A DNA stretch of 64,000 nt. Origin: Sphaerisporangium album. GTDB lineage: Bacteria; Actinomycetota; Actinomycetes; Streptosporangiales; Streptosporangiaceae. This document shows, piece by piece, positions 16,932-24,941 of this stretch. The position numbers were made by a program, and so were the translations under genes. The notes beneath the pieces are model-generated. The model did no database searches and was not told where the DNA came from. It worked only from the letters and a program-made list of their open reading frames with translations. The DNA lies in assembly GCF_003323745.1 (NCBI RefSeq), contig NZ_QOIL01000003.1, positions 496,001-560,000 of the forward strand, in the 5' to 3' direction. Within the stretch, counting starts at the first letter, position 1. Each line of letters starts with the position of its first letter.

Positions 16932-18194
16932 ATGAACCCCGCCGTCGCCGACGCGGTCGCGGACGCGCACCGTCGCGAGTGGGCCTTCGTGCTCGCCGCG
17001 ACGGTGCGCGTCACCCGCGACCTCGACCTCGCCGAGGAGTGCGTCCAGGACGCGTACGCCAAGGCCCTGGCGACCTGGGACGAACGCGGCATCCCGGCCA
17101 GCCCGGGGGCCTGGCTGACCACGGTGGCGAAGAACCGCGCCCTGGACCTGCTGCGCCGGGACGCGACGATGCGCCGCTCGCTGCCCCTCCTGCTCGACGA
17201 GCGGACCACCTCCGAGCGGCCCGAACCGGACGGCTCGCCGGTGGAGGACGACCGGCTGCGGCTGATCTTCACCTGCTGCCATCCCGCGCTGTCCGAGCAG
17301 GCGCAGGTCGCCCTGACCCTGCGTCTGCTGTGCGGGCTCACCACCGCCGAGGTCGCCCACGCGTTCCTCGTCAGCGAGGCGACCATGGCCGCCCGCATCA
17401 CCAGGGCCAAGAAGAAGATCGCCACCGCCCGCATCCCGTACCGCGTCCCGCCCGCCGAGGACCTGCCCGCGCGCATCGACGCCGTCCTCACCGTCGTCCA
17501 CCTGCTGTTCACCACCGGTCACACCGCCCCGGCGGGCGACACGCTCGTCCGCCACGACCTGCTGGACCGCTCGCTCGACCTGGCCCGCATGCTGCGCGGC
17601 CTGCTGCCGGGCAACGGCGACGTCACCGGCCTGCTGGCGCTGATCGTGCTGACCCACGCGCGCAGCGCCGCCCGCGTGACCGGCGACGGCCGCATGCTCC
17701 TGCTCGCCGACCAGGACCGCACGCTCTGGGACCGCGCCGCCATCGAGGAGGGCGTCGCGCTCGTCCGCGAGTCCCTTCACGCCCGGCCCGTCGGCCGCTA
17801 CGCGATCATGGCGGCGATCGCCGCCCTGCACGCGGAGGCCCCCTCCTGGGAGGAGACCGACTGGCACGAGGTGGTCTGCCTGTACGACCTGCTGCTGCGC
17901 GTCTGGCCGTCCCCGGTCGTCGCCCTCAACCGCGCCGTCGCCGTGGGCTTCGCCGACGGATTCGCCTACGGCCTCAAGGAGCTCGACGACCTCGCCTCCG
18001 ACCCCCACCTCGCCGGCTACCCCTACCTCCCCGCCGCCCGCGCCGACTTCCTCCACCGCCTCGGCCACACCGCCGAATCCCGCACCGCCTACGAACAGGC
18101 CCTGGCCCTCAGCGGCAACACGCTCGAAAAGACCTTCCTCACCACCCGCCTGAACCGACTGTCCGACCAAGAACCCTTCAGACACATTAGGTAG
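16932..18194 (+). CDS. ECF42-family sigma factor with C-terminal extension
   Basis: 420 aa. Region 2 (REWAFVLAATVRVTRDLDLAEECVQDAYAKAL) and region 4 (LTLRLLCGLTTAEVAHAFLVSEATM) are followed by the long helical extension of the ECF42 group (DUF6596/TPR-like), including PVVALNRAVAVGF and YLPAARADFLHRLG. The extension is known to be needed for activity in ECF42 proteins, which have no classic anti-sigma factor. Conserved motif FTCCHPALS between the regions supports the group. It follows the DGPF gene, and the ECF42 promoter motif lies before that gene. Confidence 0.92.
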   Translation: MNPAVADAVADAHRREWAFVLAATVRVTRDLDLAEECVQDAYAKALATWDERGIPASPGAWLTTVAKNRALDLLRRDATMRRSLPLLLDERTTSERPEPDGSPVEDDRLRLIFTCCHPALSEQAQVALTLRLLCGLTTAEVAHAFLVSEATMAARITRAKKKIATARIPYRVPPAEDLPARIDAVLTVVHLLFTTGHTAPAGDTLVRHDLLDRSLDLARMLRGLLPGNGDVTGLLALIVLTHARSAARVTGDGRMLLLADQDRTLWDRAAIEEGVALVRESLHARPVGRYAIMAAIAALHAEAPSWEETDWHEVVCLYDLLLRVWPSPVVALNRAVAVGFADGFAYGLKELDDLASDPHLAGYPYLPAARADFLHRLGHTAESRTAYEQALALSGNTLEKTFLTTRLNRLSDQEPFRHIR

Positions 18195-18199
18195 CCGCT

Positions 18200-18205
18200 T
18201 ATACT
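18200..18205 (+). promoter_or_regulatory. -10 element before the 46-aa ORF
   Basis: TATACT, with TTCAGA 17 nt upstream as a weak -35, overlapping the end of the ECF42 gene. It would start transcription about 20 nt before the small ORF at 18233. Confidence 0.4.
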
Positions 18206-18232
18206 CGAAGCGTGTTTGTCTACATTTGGTCC

Positions 18233-18373
18233 ATGGACGAGAACGCCGAGATGGCTGCCGAGGCTCCTCTGGACTACGAGGCCATCCCCCAGCGCTTCCC
18301 CTGGGTCGGGCTCGGCCCCGAGGAAGAACACGACTTCTCGCAGTCCTATCGCGACGCGATGGCCGCCGCATAG
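18233..18373 (+). CDS. Small acidic protein, 46 aa, unknown function
   Basis: ATG 18233 to TAG 18373, 46 codons with strong third-position G/C bias. The product is acidic (MDENAEMAAEAP..., then LDYEAIPQRFPWVGLGPEEE) with an aromatic/proline centre and no signal or membrane helix. A TATACT -10 element lies 27 bp upstream. I do not recognise the family. It precedes the DUF6157-like gene by 99 bp in the same direction. Confidence 0.55.
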   Translation: MDENAEMAAEAPLDYEAIPQRFPWVGLGPEEEHDFSQSYRDAMAAA

Positions 18374-18472
18374 AGGAGAGGTTGTCCAGGCCAGCCATCG
18401 TCGAAGGCCCGGATCGGGCGTCTCAGTAGAATCGCAAGTCGCCGATATGGGATGTCTCCGCCGGGAGTGAGC

Positions 18473-18889
18473 GTGGATCTGAACTACTACCGGACGTTGA
18501 TCGCGGTGGCCGAGGACTGTCCGGTGCGGAGTGCGGTCGTGCCGGAGGGACGGGGCGGGCGGCGGACCGTCGCGGTGGTGCAGTACGAGATGCTGGCCGG
18601 GCGGCCGTATGTGTACACGCAGGAGGACGTGTTGTTCGAGTCCTGGGTGCGGCGGCAGGATATGCCGGATATCTCGGAGGAGCGTCGGGCGGCGCTGCGG
18701 GACGAGTTCTTCTCCAGGTCGCAGGCCTGTCTGCGGGCTTCGCCGCTGCCGAAGCAGTACGGCTGGGGGCTGGCGTTCGACGCGGAGGGCCGGGTGGCGT
18801 TGTGCCCGATGGAGTCCGGGGAGTACGCAGCGCTGCTGGAGGACGAGGGGACGACCGTCCTCAAGGCCATGCGTTCCCGCCGCACGTGA
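18473..18889 (+). CDS. DUF6157-like small protein
   Basis: 138 aa from GTG 18473 (GGGAG upstream); GTG 18467 and ATG 18452 are alternatives that add 2 or 7 residues. Motifs NYYRTLIAVAEDCPV, TVAVVQYEML and YTQEDVLFESWVRRQD match a conserved bacterial family of unknown role (DUF6157 as I recall). KQYGWGLAFDAEGRVALCPM is the conserved C-terminal half. No catalytic motif is known. It is 61 bp upstream of the kinase gene but need not share its transcript. Confidence 0.7.
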   Translation: MDLNYYRTLIAVAEDCPVRSAVVPEGRGGRRTVAVVQYEMLAGRPYVYTQEDVLFESWVRRQDMPDISEERRAALRDEFFSRSQACLRASPLPKQYGWGLAFDAEGRVALCPMESGEYAALLEDEGTTVLKAMRSRRT

Positions 18890-18950
18890 AGGGGCCGGAA
18901 GGGGTCTCGGGTGCCGCGGGGGCGGGTGCGGGCGTGGTAGGGATGGGTAC

Positions 18951-20531
18951 ATGTCACCGCCGAGTCCCCTCTTGGACGCCGACCCGCGGGAGCTCGGCCG
19001 GTATGTCCTCATCGGGCGGATCGGCAGGGGTGGGCAGGGAATCGTCTACCTCGGCGCCTCTCCCGAGGGCGTCGGGGTAGCCGTCAAGCTCATGCACTCG
19101 CGCCTCGACGACGAGCGCGCGCGCCGCAGGTTCATCGTCGAGGTAGAGGCGGTACGCCGCGTGGCGCCCTTCTGCACCGCCCAGGTGCTGGACGCGGACC
19201 TGGACGGCGACCGTCCGTACATCGTCAGCGAGTACGTCGAGGGCGTGTCGCTCCAGGAGCTCGTCACGACCGAGGGGCCGCGCACCGGGGGCGCGCTCGA
19301 CCGCATCGCCGTCGCGACGGCGACCGCGATGGCCGCGATCCACGGCGCGGGGGTCGTGCACCGCGATTTCAAGCCGGGCAACGTGCTGATGGGGCTCGAC
19401 GGGCCGCGCGTCATCGACTTCGGCATCTCGCGCATGATGGACACGACGGCGACCACGGGACGGGTGCCGGTGGGCACGCCCGCGTACCTGTCGCCCGAGC
19501 AGCTCAAGGGAGAGCGCGCAGGACCGCCGGCGGACGTGTTCGCCTGGGCCCTCACCGTGGCGTTCACCGCGGGAGGCCGGCACGCGTACGCGGCCGACTC
19601 CTTCGAGGCGATCCTCGGCCGCATCCTCTTCGGCCGGCCCGATCTGGACCCGCTCGCCGGGCCGCTGCGGGAGCTCGTCGCCGACTGCCTCGCCGAGGAC
19701 CCCGCGCGGCGTCCGACCGCCGAAGAGGTGCTGCGCCGGCTCATCGCCCGCGACGCGGTCAGGGTCGCCTCGTCCGGCGAGGCGCTGAAGGCGGGCGCGG
19801 GTCTGGCGTCGGAGGGCGCCGGGGAGGGCGAGGGGCCGGCGACGCTGACTCTTCCGCCGCGGTCTTCCCGCGCGCCCGGGGACGATGACCGGCCCACGCT
19901 GACCGCCCTGTCTCCGCATCAGGAAGACGAGGACGACGACCAGGCGCACACCCCGGTCGTGCCGCTGACGGCCGTGCCCGCACGTGACGACGCGCGTCAT
20001 GGCGGCCCCGGAACGCCGGCCTCCCCGCCGCCCGTGGGGCGGCGACGGTTATGGTGGCCCGTCGTCATCATGGCGGGCGCCGCGCTGGTGACCGGGGTGG
20101 CGGCGGTCGTGGTGGCGTGGCGGCATTCCGGCGCGACACCGGACGGCGCGCAGGCGTACGCGGGGCGGTGGACGGGGAGCGCCGAGCATCCGACGGCGGG
20201 GCGGGTGTTCCCCGTGGAGGTACGGCTGGGCGACGCCGCGCCGCGGTCCTCCGGATCAGCGGGTTCGGCGGGGTCGACGGAAGCGGCGGGGACGAGGGAA
20301 GCGGCGGGCCGAATGCGGTGGGGAGCGGACCTGCACTGCGCCGGGCGGCTGGTTCACACCCGTCAGGACGGTGCGACGGCGACCTATCGCCTCGACCAGG
20401 TGCGTGGGAACGATTGCTACCCGGGCACAGTGACGCTCAGGCCCTCGGCCGCCGACCGGGCGACCTTCCGGGTCACCCGGGAGGGCGAGACGACGCCGCG
20501 CTACTCGGGAACGGTCACCCGCACGCCCTGA
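18951..20531 (+). CDS. Membrane Ser/Thr protein kinase with extracellular domain
   Basis: 526 aa from ATG 18951 (GGATGGG upstream). Kinase domain: Gly loop GRIGRGGQGIVY (22-33), Lys46, catalytic HRDFKPGN (137-144), DFG 156-158, and SPEQ (181-184), all intact. An acidic Pro-rich linker leads to one transmembrane helix (about 367-390) and a 135-residue outer domain with the pattern YAGRWTGSAEHPTAGRVFPVEV, two Cys, and ending TVTRTP. A paralogue of the same architecture lies at 38229. It probably phosphorylates cytoplasmic proteins in response to an outer signal; ligand and targets are unknown. Confidence 0.92.
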   Translation: MSPPSPLLDADPRELGRYVLIGRIGRGGQGIVYLGASPEGVGVAVKLMHSRLDDERARRRFIVEVEAVRRVAPFCTAQVLDADLDGDRPYIVSEYVEGVSLQELVTTEGPRTGGALDRIAVATATAMAAIHGAGVVHRDFKPGNVLMGLDGPRVIDFGISRMMDTTATTGRVPVGTPAYLSPEQLKGERAGPPADVFAWALTVAFTAGGRHAYAADSFEAILGRILFGRPDLDPLAGPLRELVADCLAEDPARRPTAEEVLRRLIARDAVRVASSGEALKAGAGLASEGAGEGEGPATLTLPPRSSRAPGDDDRPTLTALSPHQEDEDDDQAHTPVVPLTAVPARDDARHGGPGTPASPPPVGRRRLWWPVVIMAGAALVTGVAAVVVAWRHSGATPDGAQAYAGRWTGSAEHPTAGRVFPVEVRLGDAAPRSSGSAGSAGSTEAAGTREAAGRMRWGADLHCAGRLVHTRQDGATATYRLDQVRGNDCYPGTVTLRPSAADRATFRVTREGETTPRYSGTVTRTP

Positions 20532-20621
20532 GCCGACGTGCGCGCGTCCCCGGCCCCTCGCGGACGCGGGACGGATCGTCCGCGCGCCGCGCCCTTCGTC
20601 CGCGGGCGGCCGCTGCGGAGG

Positions 20622-21221
20622 TCAGAATTCGGCGTTCACGCAGGCGAGCCGAGGGCCCGCCGTGCCGGCGTGGCCCGCGTCGGTGTGGGTGTGCTCGGCG
20701 TGGATGACCACGGAGCGCGGGTGGCGGTCGGTGAACTTCCAGTCCAGGGCGGAGCGCGCGGAGGCGTCGCCGCGGGCGTCGGTCGTGAAGTCCAGCCAGA
20801 CCTCGTTGCGCGCGTTGGCGTACTTCGGGTTGGTGGACGGGGTCACCGGGTCCTGGTTGTGCTGGTAGTGCGGGCCCGCGTCCTCGCCCTTGGCCCCGCA
20901 CGGCTTCGTGTGCACGTGGGCGCCGTAGGAGTGGTTGGGCAGCAGCCCGCTGACGCGGAGCTGGACGATCGAGTGTCCGTCGCTGCCAGGAACGTACGCG
21001 ACCGCCGCCGCGGCGCCCGCCGGGACGAGCTTCTGGTCGTAGGCGATGGCCTGCTGCCCGGAGGTGTACGGCCCGAACCGGCCGAGCGCGACGATCGGGT
21101 CCTGGCCGTTCGCGGAACGCACCGGGTCGCGGCCGCTCTGTGCGCCGGAGTAGGCGGCCCCCGTGCTGAGCAACGTCACCGGCAAGAGCAATGCCACCAT
21201 TCCAGCACGGACCGCCCTCAT
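20622..21221 (-). CDS. sodC: Secreted Cu/Zn superoxide dismutase-like protein
   Basis: 199 aa with a signal peptide (MVALLLPVTLLSTGAAYSGA). The SodC fold is marked by YGAHVHTKPCGA, AGPHYQHN, NEVWLDFTTDARGDA and the final RSVVIHAEHTHTD...RLACVNAEF. Metal-ligand histidines in HVH, HYQH and VIHAEH, and the paired cysteines (KPC and LAC), are present; the canonical Arg of the active-site rim is replaced by the PRLACV segment, so activity is likely but unproven. It would detoxify extracellular superoxide. It is convergent with the kinase gene. Confidence 0.85.
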   Translation of the reverse strand: MRAVRAGMVALLLPVTLLSTGAAYSGAQSGRDPVRSANGQDPIVALGRFGPYTSGQQAIAYDQKLVPAGAAAAVAYVPGSDGHSIVQLRVSGLLPNHSYGAHVHTKPCGAKGEDAGPHYQHNQDPVTPSTNPKYANARNEVWLDFTTDARGDASARSALDWKFTDRHPRSVVIHAEHTHTDAGHAGTAGPRLACVNAEF

Positions 21222-21571
21222 GAGATCTCCCTTTCCTCGCCGAGGCCGACGCCTAGTCGTCGCCCTTTTCCGATATACCCGGACATCGCGGCGGGTTGGG
21301 CCAATATCGCGTTAAAAGTCCACAATGCATAACCCTGAGCAGCGCGAACACCGCACCCGTCGCTCCCGGGCAGAGACAGGAAATCACCACTCGGCGGCAT
21401 GGTCCATCGGTTCGACGGCGCAGGGAATGCCGTCCTCCCGGCCCCCCGCCCACCTAAGGCGCAATTCACGCCAATTCAGCACATTTCCCGGGCCCTGGAG
21501 AGAACACCACTACTACATATGGCGTGAACCGGATAAATCCCGAAAAGTCCGCCATTGAGCCGACCCCGAGC
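21222..21571. other. Intergenic region without gene
   Basis: 350 bp between the sodC start and the stop of the lactonase gene (end of the fucose cluster). Short frames give no recognisable product, and no hairpin, tRNA or operator repeat is evident. The sodC promoter must lie here but no clear -35/-10 pair is seen. Confidence 0.5.
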
Positions 21572-22414
21572 TCAGACGTGCAACGCGTACGCCGCCCGCG
21601 CCGTCCCCGCGAAGACCAGATCACGCTCCGACGCGCTCAGCCCCGCCGTGAGCCCCGCGGCGAGCTCCACGACCCGCCCGTACGAGGCGGCCAGCTCGCA
21701 CACCGGCCAGTCCGACCCGAACATCACCCGTTCGGCCCCGAAGCAGGACAGGATGTGGTCCGCGTACGGCGCGAGGGTGGGGGCGTCCCAGGTCCGCCAG
21801 TCCGCCTCGGTGACCAGCCCGGATAGCTTGCACATCACGTTCGGCGCCTCGGCCAGGGCCTTGATCTCGCTCGCCCACGGCTCGAAGGCCCCGGACGCGA
21901 TGGGCGGCTTGGCGGCGTGGTCCAGGACGAATCGGACACCGGACAGCTCGCGCACCAGCTCCCGCGCCGACGCGAGCTGCGGAACGAGGACGAGCAGGTC
22001 GTAGGCGAGCCCCGCCTGCCCGACCGCGCGGATGCCCTGGCGGACGTCCGGCCGGTCCAGCCACGCGAGGTCCTCGTCCTGGACCTGGTGACGGATCCCG
22101 GCCAGCAGCTCGCCGCCGGGCCCGGACCGCAGGCGCAGCAGCTCGTCCGCGACGGCGGGACCGGTGAGGTCCACCCACCCGACCACCCCGGCCACGAGCC
22201 CGTCCGAGGCGGCCGCGGTCGCCAGGAACTCCTCGGTCTCCGCCACCGACCCGACCGCCTGCACCAGCACCGTGTGGTCCACGCCCGCCGCGGCCGTCTC
22301 GCGCCGCAGGTCGTCCAGGTCGTACGGCCTGCGGATCGGGGCCAGTACCTCCCCCGCCATCCAGGGGTACTCCCGCCGGCGCGGATCCCACAGGTGGTGA
22401 TGGGCGTCGATCAT
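21572..22414 (-). CDS. L-fuconolactone hydrolase (amidohydrolase family)
   Basis: 280 aa. MIDAHHHLWDP at the start is the metal-binding HxH of the amidohydrolase fold, followed by GIRHQVQDE, RFVLDHAAKPPI, MCKLSGLVTEADW and VMFGSDWPVC, all signatures of COG3618 sugar lactonases. In the oxidative L-fucose route it opens L-fucono-lactone to L-fuconate. It is the last gene of the minus-strand fucose cluster, 45 nt after the dehydrogenase gene. Confidence 0.88.
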   Translation of the reverse strand: MIDAHHHLWDPRRREYPWMAGEVLAPIRRPYDLDDLRRETAAAGVDHTVLVQAVGSVAETEEFLATAAASDGLVAGVVGWVDLTGPAVADELLRLRSGPGGELLAGIRHQVQDEDLAWLDRPDVRQGIRAVGQAGLAYDLLVLVPQLASARELVRELSGVRFVLDHAAKPPIASGAFEPWASEIKALAEAPNVMCKLSGLVTEADWRTWDAPTLAPYADHILSCFGAERVMFGSDWPVCELAASYGRVVELAAGLTAGLSASERDLVFAGTARAAYALHV

Positions 22415-22459
22415 GGATGGCTCTCCAACGCTGGAAGGGACGGACGGGGCGGCGCGGGG

Positions 22460-23419
22460 TCACGCCAGGGTGATCAGCTCCTCGGAGGCCAGAGCCTCCC
22501 ACAACTCGTCCGGGACGGGGGACGCACCGAGGGCGGCGTTGCGCTCGACCTCCTCGGGCGAGCGGACGCCGATGACCACCGAGCGCACGGCGGGGTGCCG
22601 CAGCGGGAAGGCCATCGCCGCCTGCGGCAGCAGCACGCCGTACTGTTCGCAGATGACGGCCATGCGCCGGGCCCGCCGGACGAGCTCCTCCGGGGCGGGC
22701 CCGTAGTCGTACGTGCCGGTGGCGTCGTGCGTGGCGAGGAGCCCGCTGTTGAACACCGCGGCCGCGAACACCGCGACCCCCCGCTCCAGGCACAGGGGCA
22801 GCAGTTCGGCGCCGCCCGACTGGTCGAGCAGGGTGTAGCGCCCGGCGAGCATGACGACGTCGAGGTCCGTCTCCCGGACGAGATCGGCGAGCATCCGCCA
22901 CTGGTTCATCCCGGCGCCGATGGCCTTGACGACGCCCTGGTCGCGCAGCTCGGCGAGCGCGGGATAGGCCTCCTCGACCGCTTCCTTCCAGTGGTCGTCG
23001 GGGTCGTGCAGGAGGACGATGTCCACCGCGTCGTGCCCGAGGCGTTCCAGGCTCTCCTCCAGCGAGCGCCGCACGCCGTCCCGGGAGAAGTCCCAGACCC
23101 GGCGGTGGTCGGCGGGCACGTCGAAGCCCTGGTCGTCGCGCCCGCCGCCCTCGGCGGGGACCAGCAGCCTGCCGACCTTGGTGGACAACGTGTACGACTC
23201 GCGGGGGTAGGCGCGCAGCGCGGCGCCGAGGCGGCGCTCGGAGAGGCCGAGGCCGTAGTGCGGGGCGGTGTCGAAGTAGCGGATCCCGGCCGTCCAGGCG
23301 GCCTCCACCGTCCGTGCCGCCTGCTCGCCGGTGATGGCCGAGAACAGGTTGCTGATCGGGGCGGCGCCGAACCCGTACGGGGTCACCGTCGCGCCACGGC
23401 CCACGGTCCGCTCTAACAC
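22460..23419 (-). CDS. L-fucose dehydrogenase (aldo/keto reductase)
   Basis: 319 aa. The start is GTG 23419, chosen for its GAGGAGGG box 5 nt upstream; the longer frame reaching 23458 has none. The TIM-barrel AKR has the catalytic set in GIRYFDTAPHYGLGLSE (Asp, Tyr), LSTKVGRLL (Lys) and IVLLHDPDDH (His). Close relatives are D-threo-aldose/L-fucose 1-dehydrogenases. It would oxidise L-fucopyranose to the lactone with NAD(P)+. Substrate assignment rests on the operon. Confidence 0.87.
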   Translation of the reverse strand: MLERTVGRGATVTPYGFGAAPISNLFSAITGEQAARTVEAAWTAGIRYFDTAPHYGLGLSERRLGAALRAYPRESYTLSTKVGRLLVPAEGGGRDDQGFDVPADHRRVWDFSRDGVRRSLEESLERLGHDAVDIVLLHDPDDHWKEAVEEAYPALAELRDQGVVKAIGAGMNQWRMLADLVRETDLDVVMLAGRYTLLDQSGGAELLPLCLERGVAVFAAAVFNSGLLATHDATGTYDYGPAPEELVRRARRMAVICEQYGVLLPQAAMAFPLRHPAVRSVVIGVRSPEEVERNAALGASPVPDELWEALASEELITLA

Positions 23420-23506
23420 AGATCCCTCCTCATGCCGAAGCACCGAATGGTCGAACAACCGAACACCGACGAGCCACGGACGTACCAGTGATCGTCACGC
23501 ACGCCT

Positions 23507-23830
23507 CTAAACCAGGCCGTCCGGGGCGTCCATCGTCCAGATCACGCGCAGCCCCGTGTTCCGGGGGTCGAAGTCCCCCTCCAGCAGGCGGTTGATCCGG
23601 GCCTGCCACGCCTGGTTGGCGGCGCTGTCCTTGAGCCTCTCCTGCATGGCGGCGTAGTCGTCGACCTCGACGTAGTGGAACAGGTCGCGGCCGTCGCGCC
23701 AGATCGTCCACGACCGCACGCCCGCCGACCGCATGTCGGCGTCCAGCTCGGCCGGGATGACCGAGTGCACCTCGTCGTAGATCTCTTCGGCGCCGGCCCT
23801 GAGCCGGGTGCGCAGGGCGATCCGCTGCAT
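23507..23830 (-). CDS. L-fucose/L-rhamnose mutarotase (RhaM-like)
   Basis: 107 aa from ATG 23830 (GAGG 4-7 nt upstream); the longer frame adds a non-conserved lead. MQRIALRTRLRAGAEEIYDEVHSVIP and WTIWRDGRDLFHYVEVDDY match the dimeric alpha/beta-barrel mutarotases of COG3254, with His28-region and Trp/Tyr residues forming the sugar site. It interconverts alpha and beta anomers of a 6-deoxy sugar, preparing substrate for the pyranose dehydrogenase. It lies 88 nt after the importer permease gene. Confidence 0.88.
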   Translation of the reverse strand: MQRIALRTRLRAGAEEIYDEVHSVIPAELDADMRSAGVRSWTIWRDGRDLFHYVEVDDYAAMQERLKDSAANQAWQARINRLLEGDFDPRNTGLRVIWTMDAPDGLV

Positions 23831-23918
23831 GGTGCCTCGCAACTCCTTCGCTGGCCGGGAGTGGCTCCCTGGGTTTCCCGCCGTGTCCCCGGCCGGCGGG
23901 GCCGGGGACACTCACGGG

Positions 23919-24941
23919 CTAGTCTTGTGCCTTTCCGCTGGTGACGCGGGCGAGCATGAGCGCGATGAGGATGATCCCCCCGTAGATGGCCTGGATCCAC
24001 TGCGCCGACACCCCGGCCAGCGTGAGGATGTTGTTGATCAGGCCGAGCACGAGGACGCCGCACAGCGCGCCGAACAGCGTGCCCTTGCCGCCGTCCAGGC
24101 TCACCCCGCCGATGACCGCCGCGGCGAACACCGTGAAGATCATGCCGTCGCCCTGGGCCGCCGCGACCGAGCCGAGCCGGCCGGTCATGAGCAGGCCCGC
24201 GAGGGCCGCGAGCAGGCCGCCGATGATGAACACTGCCCAGACCACCCGGTCGGTGCGCACGCCGGCGGCGCGGGCGGCGTCGACGTTGCCGCCGATCGCG
24301 TAGATCGCCCGGCCGTGCCGGAAGTATCCGAGCACGACGATGCCCACGATGTAGGCGGCGATGCAGATCCAGACGGACGCGGGCAGGCCGATCCAGCGGG
24401 CGTTGCCCAGGTAGAGGAACGACTCGGGCAGCGCGAAGAGGTTCTGTCCGCCGGTGAACCCGATCTGCAGGCCGCGCAGCACGATCAGCATGCCGAGCGT
24501 CACGATGAACGCCGACAGCTTGAACCGCAGGATCAGCAGGCCGTTGAACGCGCCGACCAGCGCGCCGATCAGCAGGCAGAGCGGGATGCCGAGGGCGGTC
24601 GGCCACTCGGTGCCGAGCCCGTTGGCCGCCGCCGGGATGACCAGGCCGACGCCCAGGGCGGGGGCGAGGCCGACGGTCGACTCCAGCGACAGGTCGAACT
24701 TCCCGGCGATCAGGATCATCGCCTCGGCGAGCACGAGCAGCGACAGCTCGGTCTGCTGTTGCAGCACGTTGGTGAGGTTGTCCCCGCTGAGGAACGCGGG
24801 GTCGATCAGCGCGCCCACGACGATCAGCACCACGATCGCCGGCACCAGGGCCAGGTCGCGGAACCGGGCCAGCCTCGGCACGCCGGCCCGCGCGGGCGAC
24901 TTCCCGGGCGAGCCGGGAGGAGCCACGGTCGTCTCAGTCAT
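23919..24941 (-). CDS. CUT2 sugar ABC transporter permease (RbsC-like)
   Basis: 340 aa with about ten hydrophobic helices. IAGKFDLSLESTVGL, FIVTLGMLIVLRGLQ, YAIGGNVDAARAAGV and AAAVIGGVSLDGGKGT are hallmark BPD_transp_2 motifs. It overlaps the ATPase gene by 8 nt. It is the membrane part of the importer of the fucose operon; the sugar is inferred from the neighbours. Confidence 0.93.
   Translation of the reverse strand: MTETTVAPPGSPGKSPARAGVPRLARFRDLALVPAIVVLIVVGALIDPAFLSGDNLTNVLQQQTELSLLVLAEAMILIAGKFDLSLESTVGLAPALGVGLVIPAAANGLGTEWPTALGIPLCLLIGALVGAFNGLLILRFKLSAFIVTLGMLIVLRGLQIGFTGGQNLFALPESFLYLGNARWIGLPASVWICIAAYIVGIVVLGYFRHGRAIYAIGGNVDAARAAGVRTDRVVWAVFIIGGLLAALAGLLMTGRLGSVAAAQGDGMIFTVFAAAVIGGVSLDGGKGTLFGALCGVLVLGLINNILTLAGVSAQWIQAIYGGIILIALMLARVTSGKAQD

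Noticed and set aside
18531-20531. Kinase frame extended upstream to 18531
   Set aside because: The extra 140 codons are a shadow of the DUF6157-like gene; ATG 18951 has a good ribosome site directly before the kinase domain.
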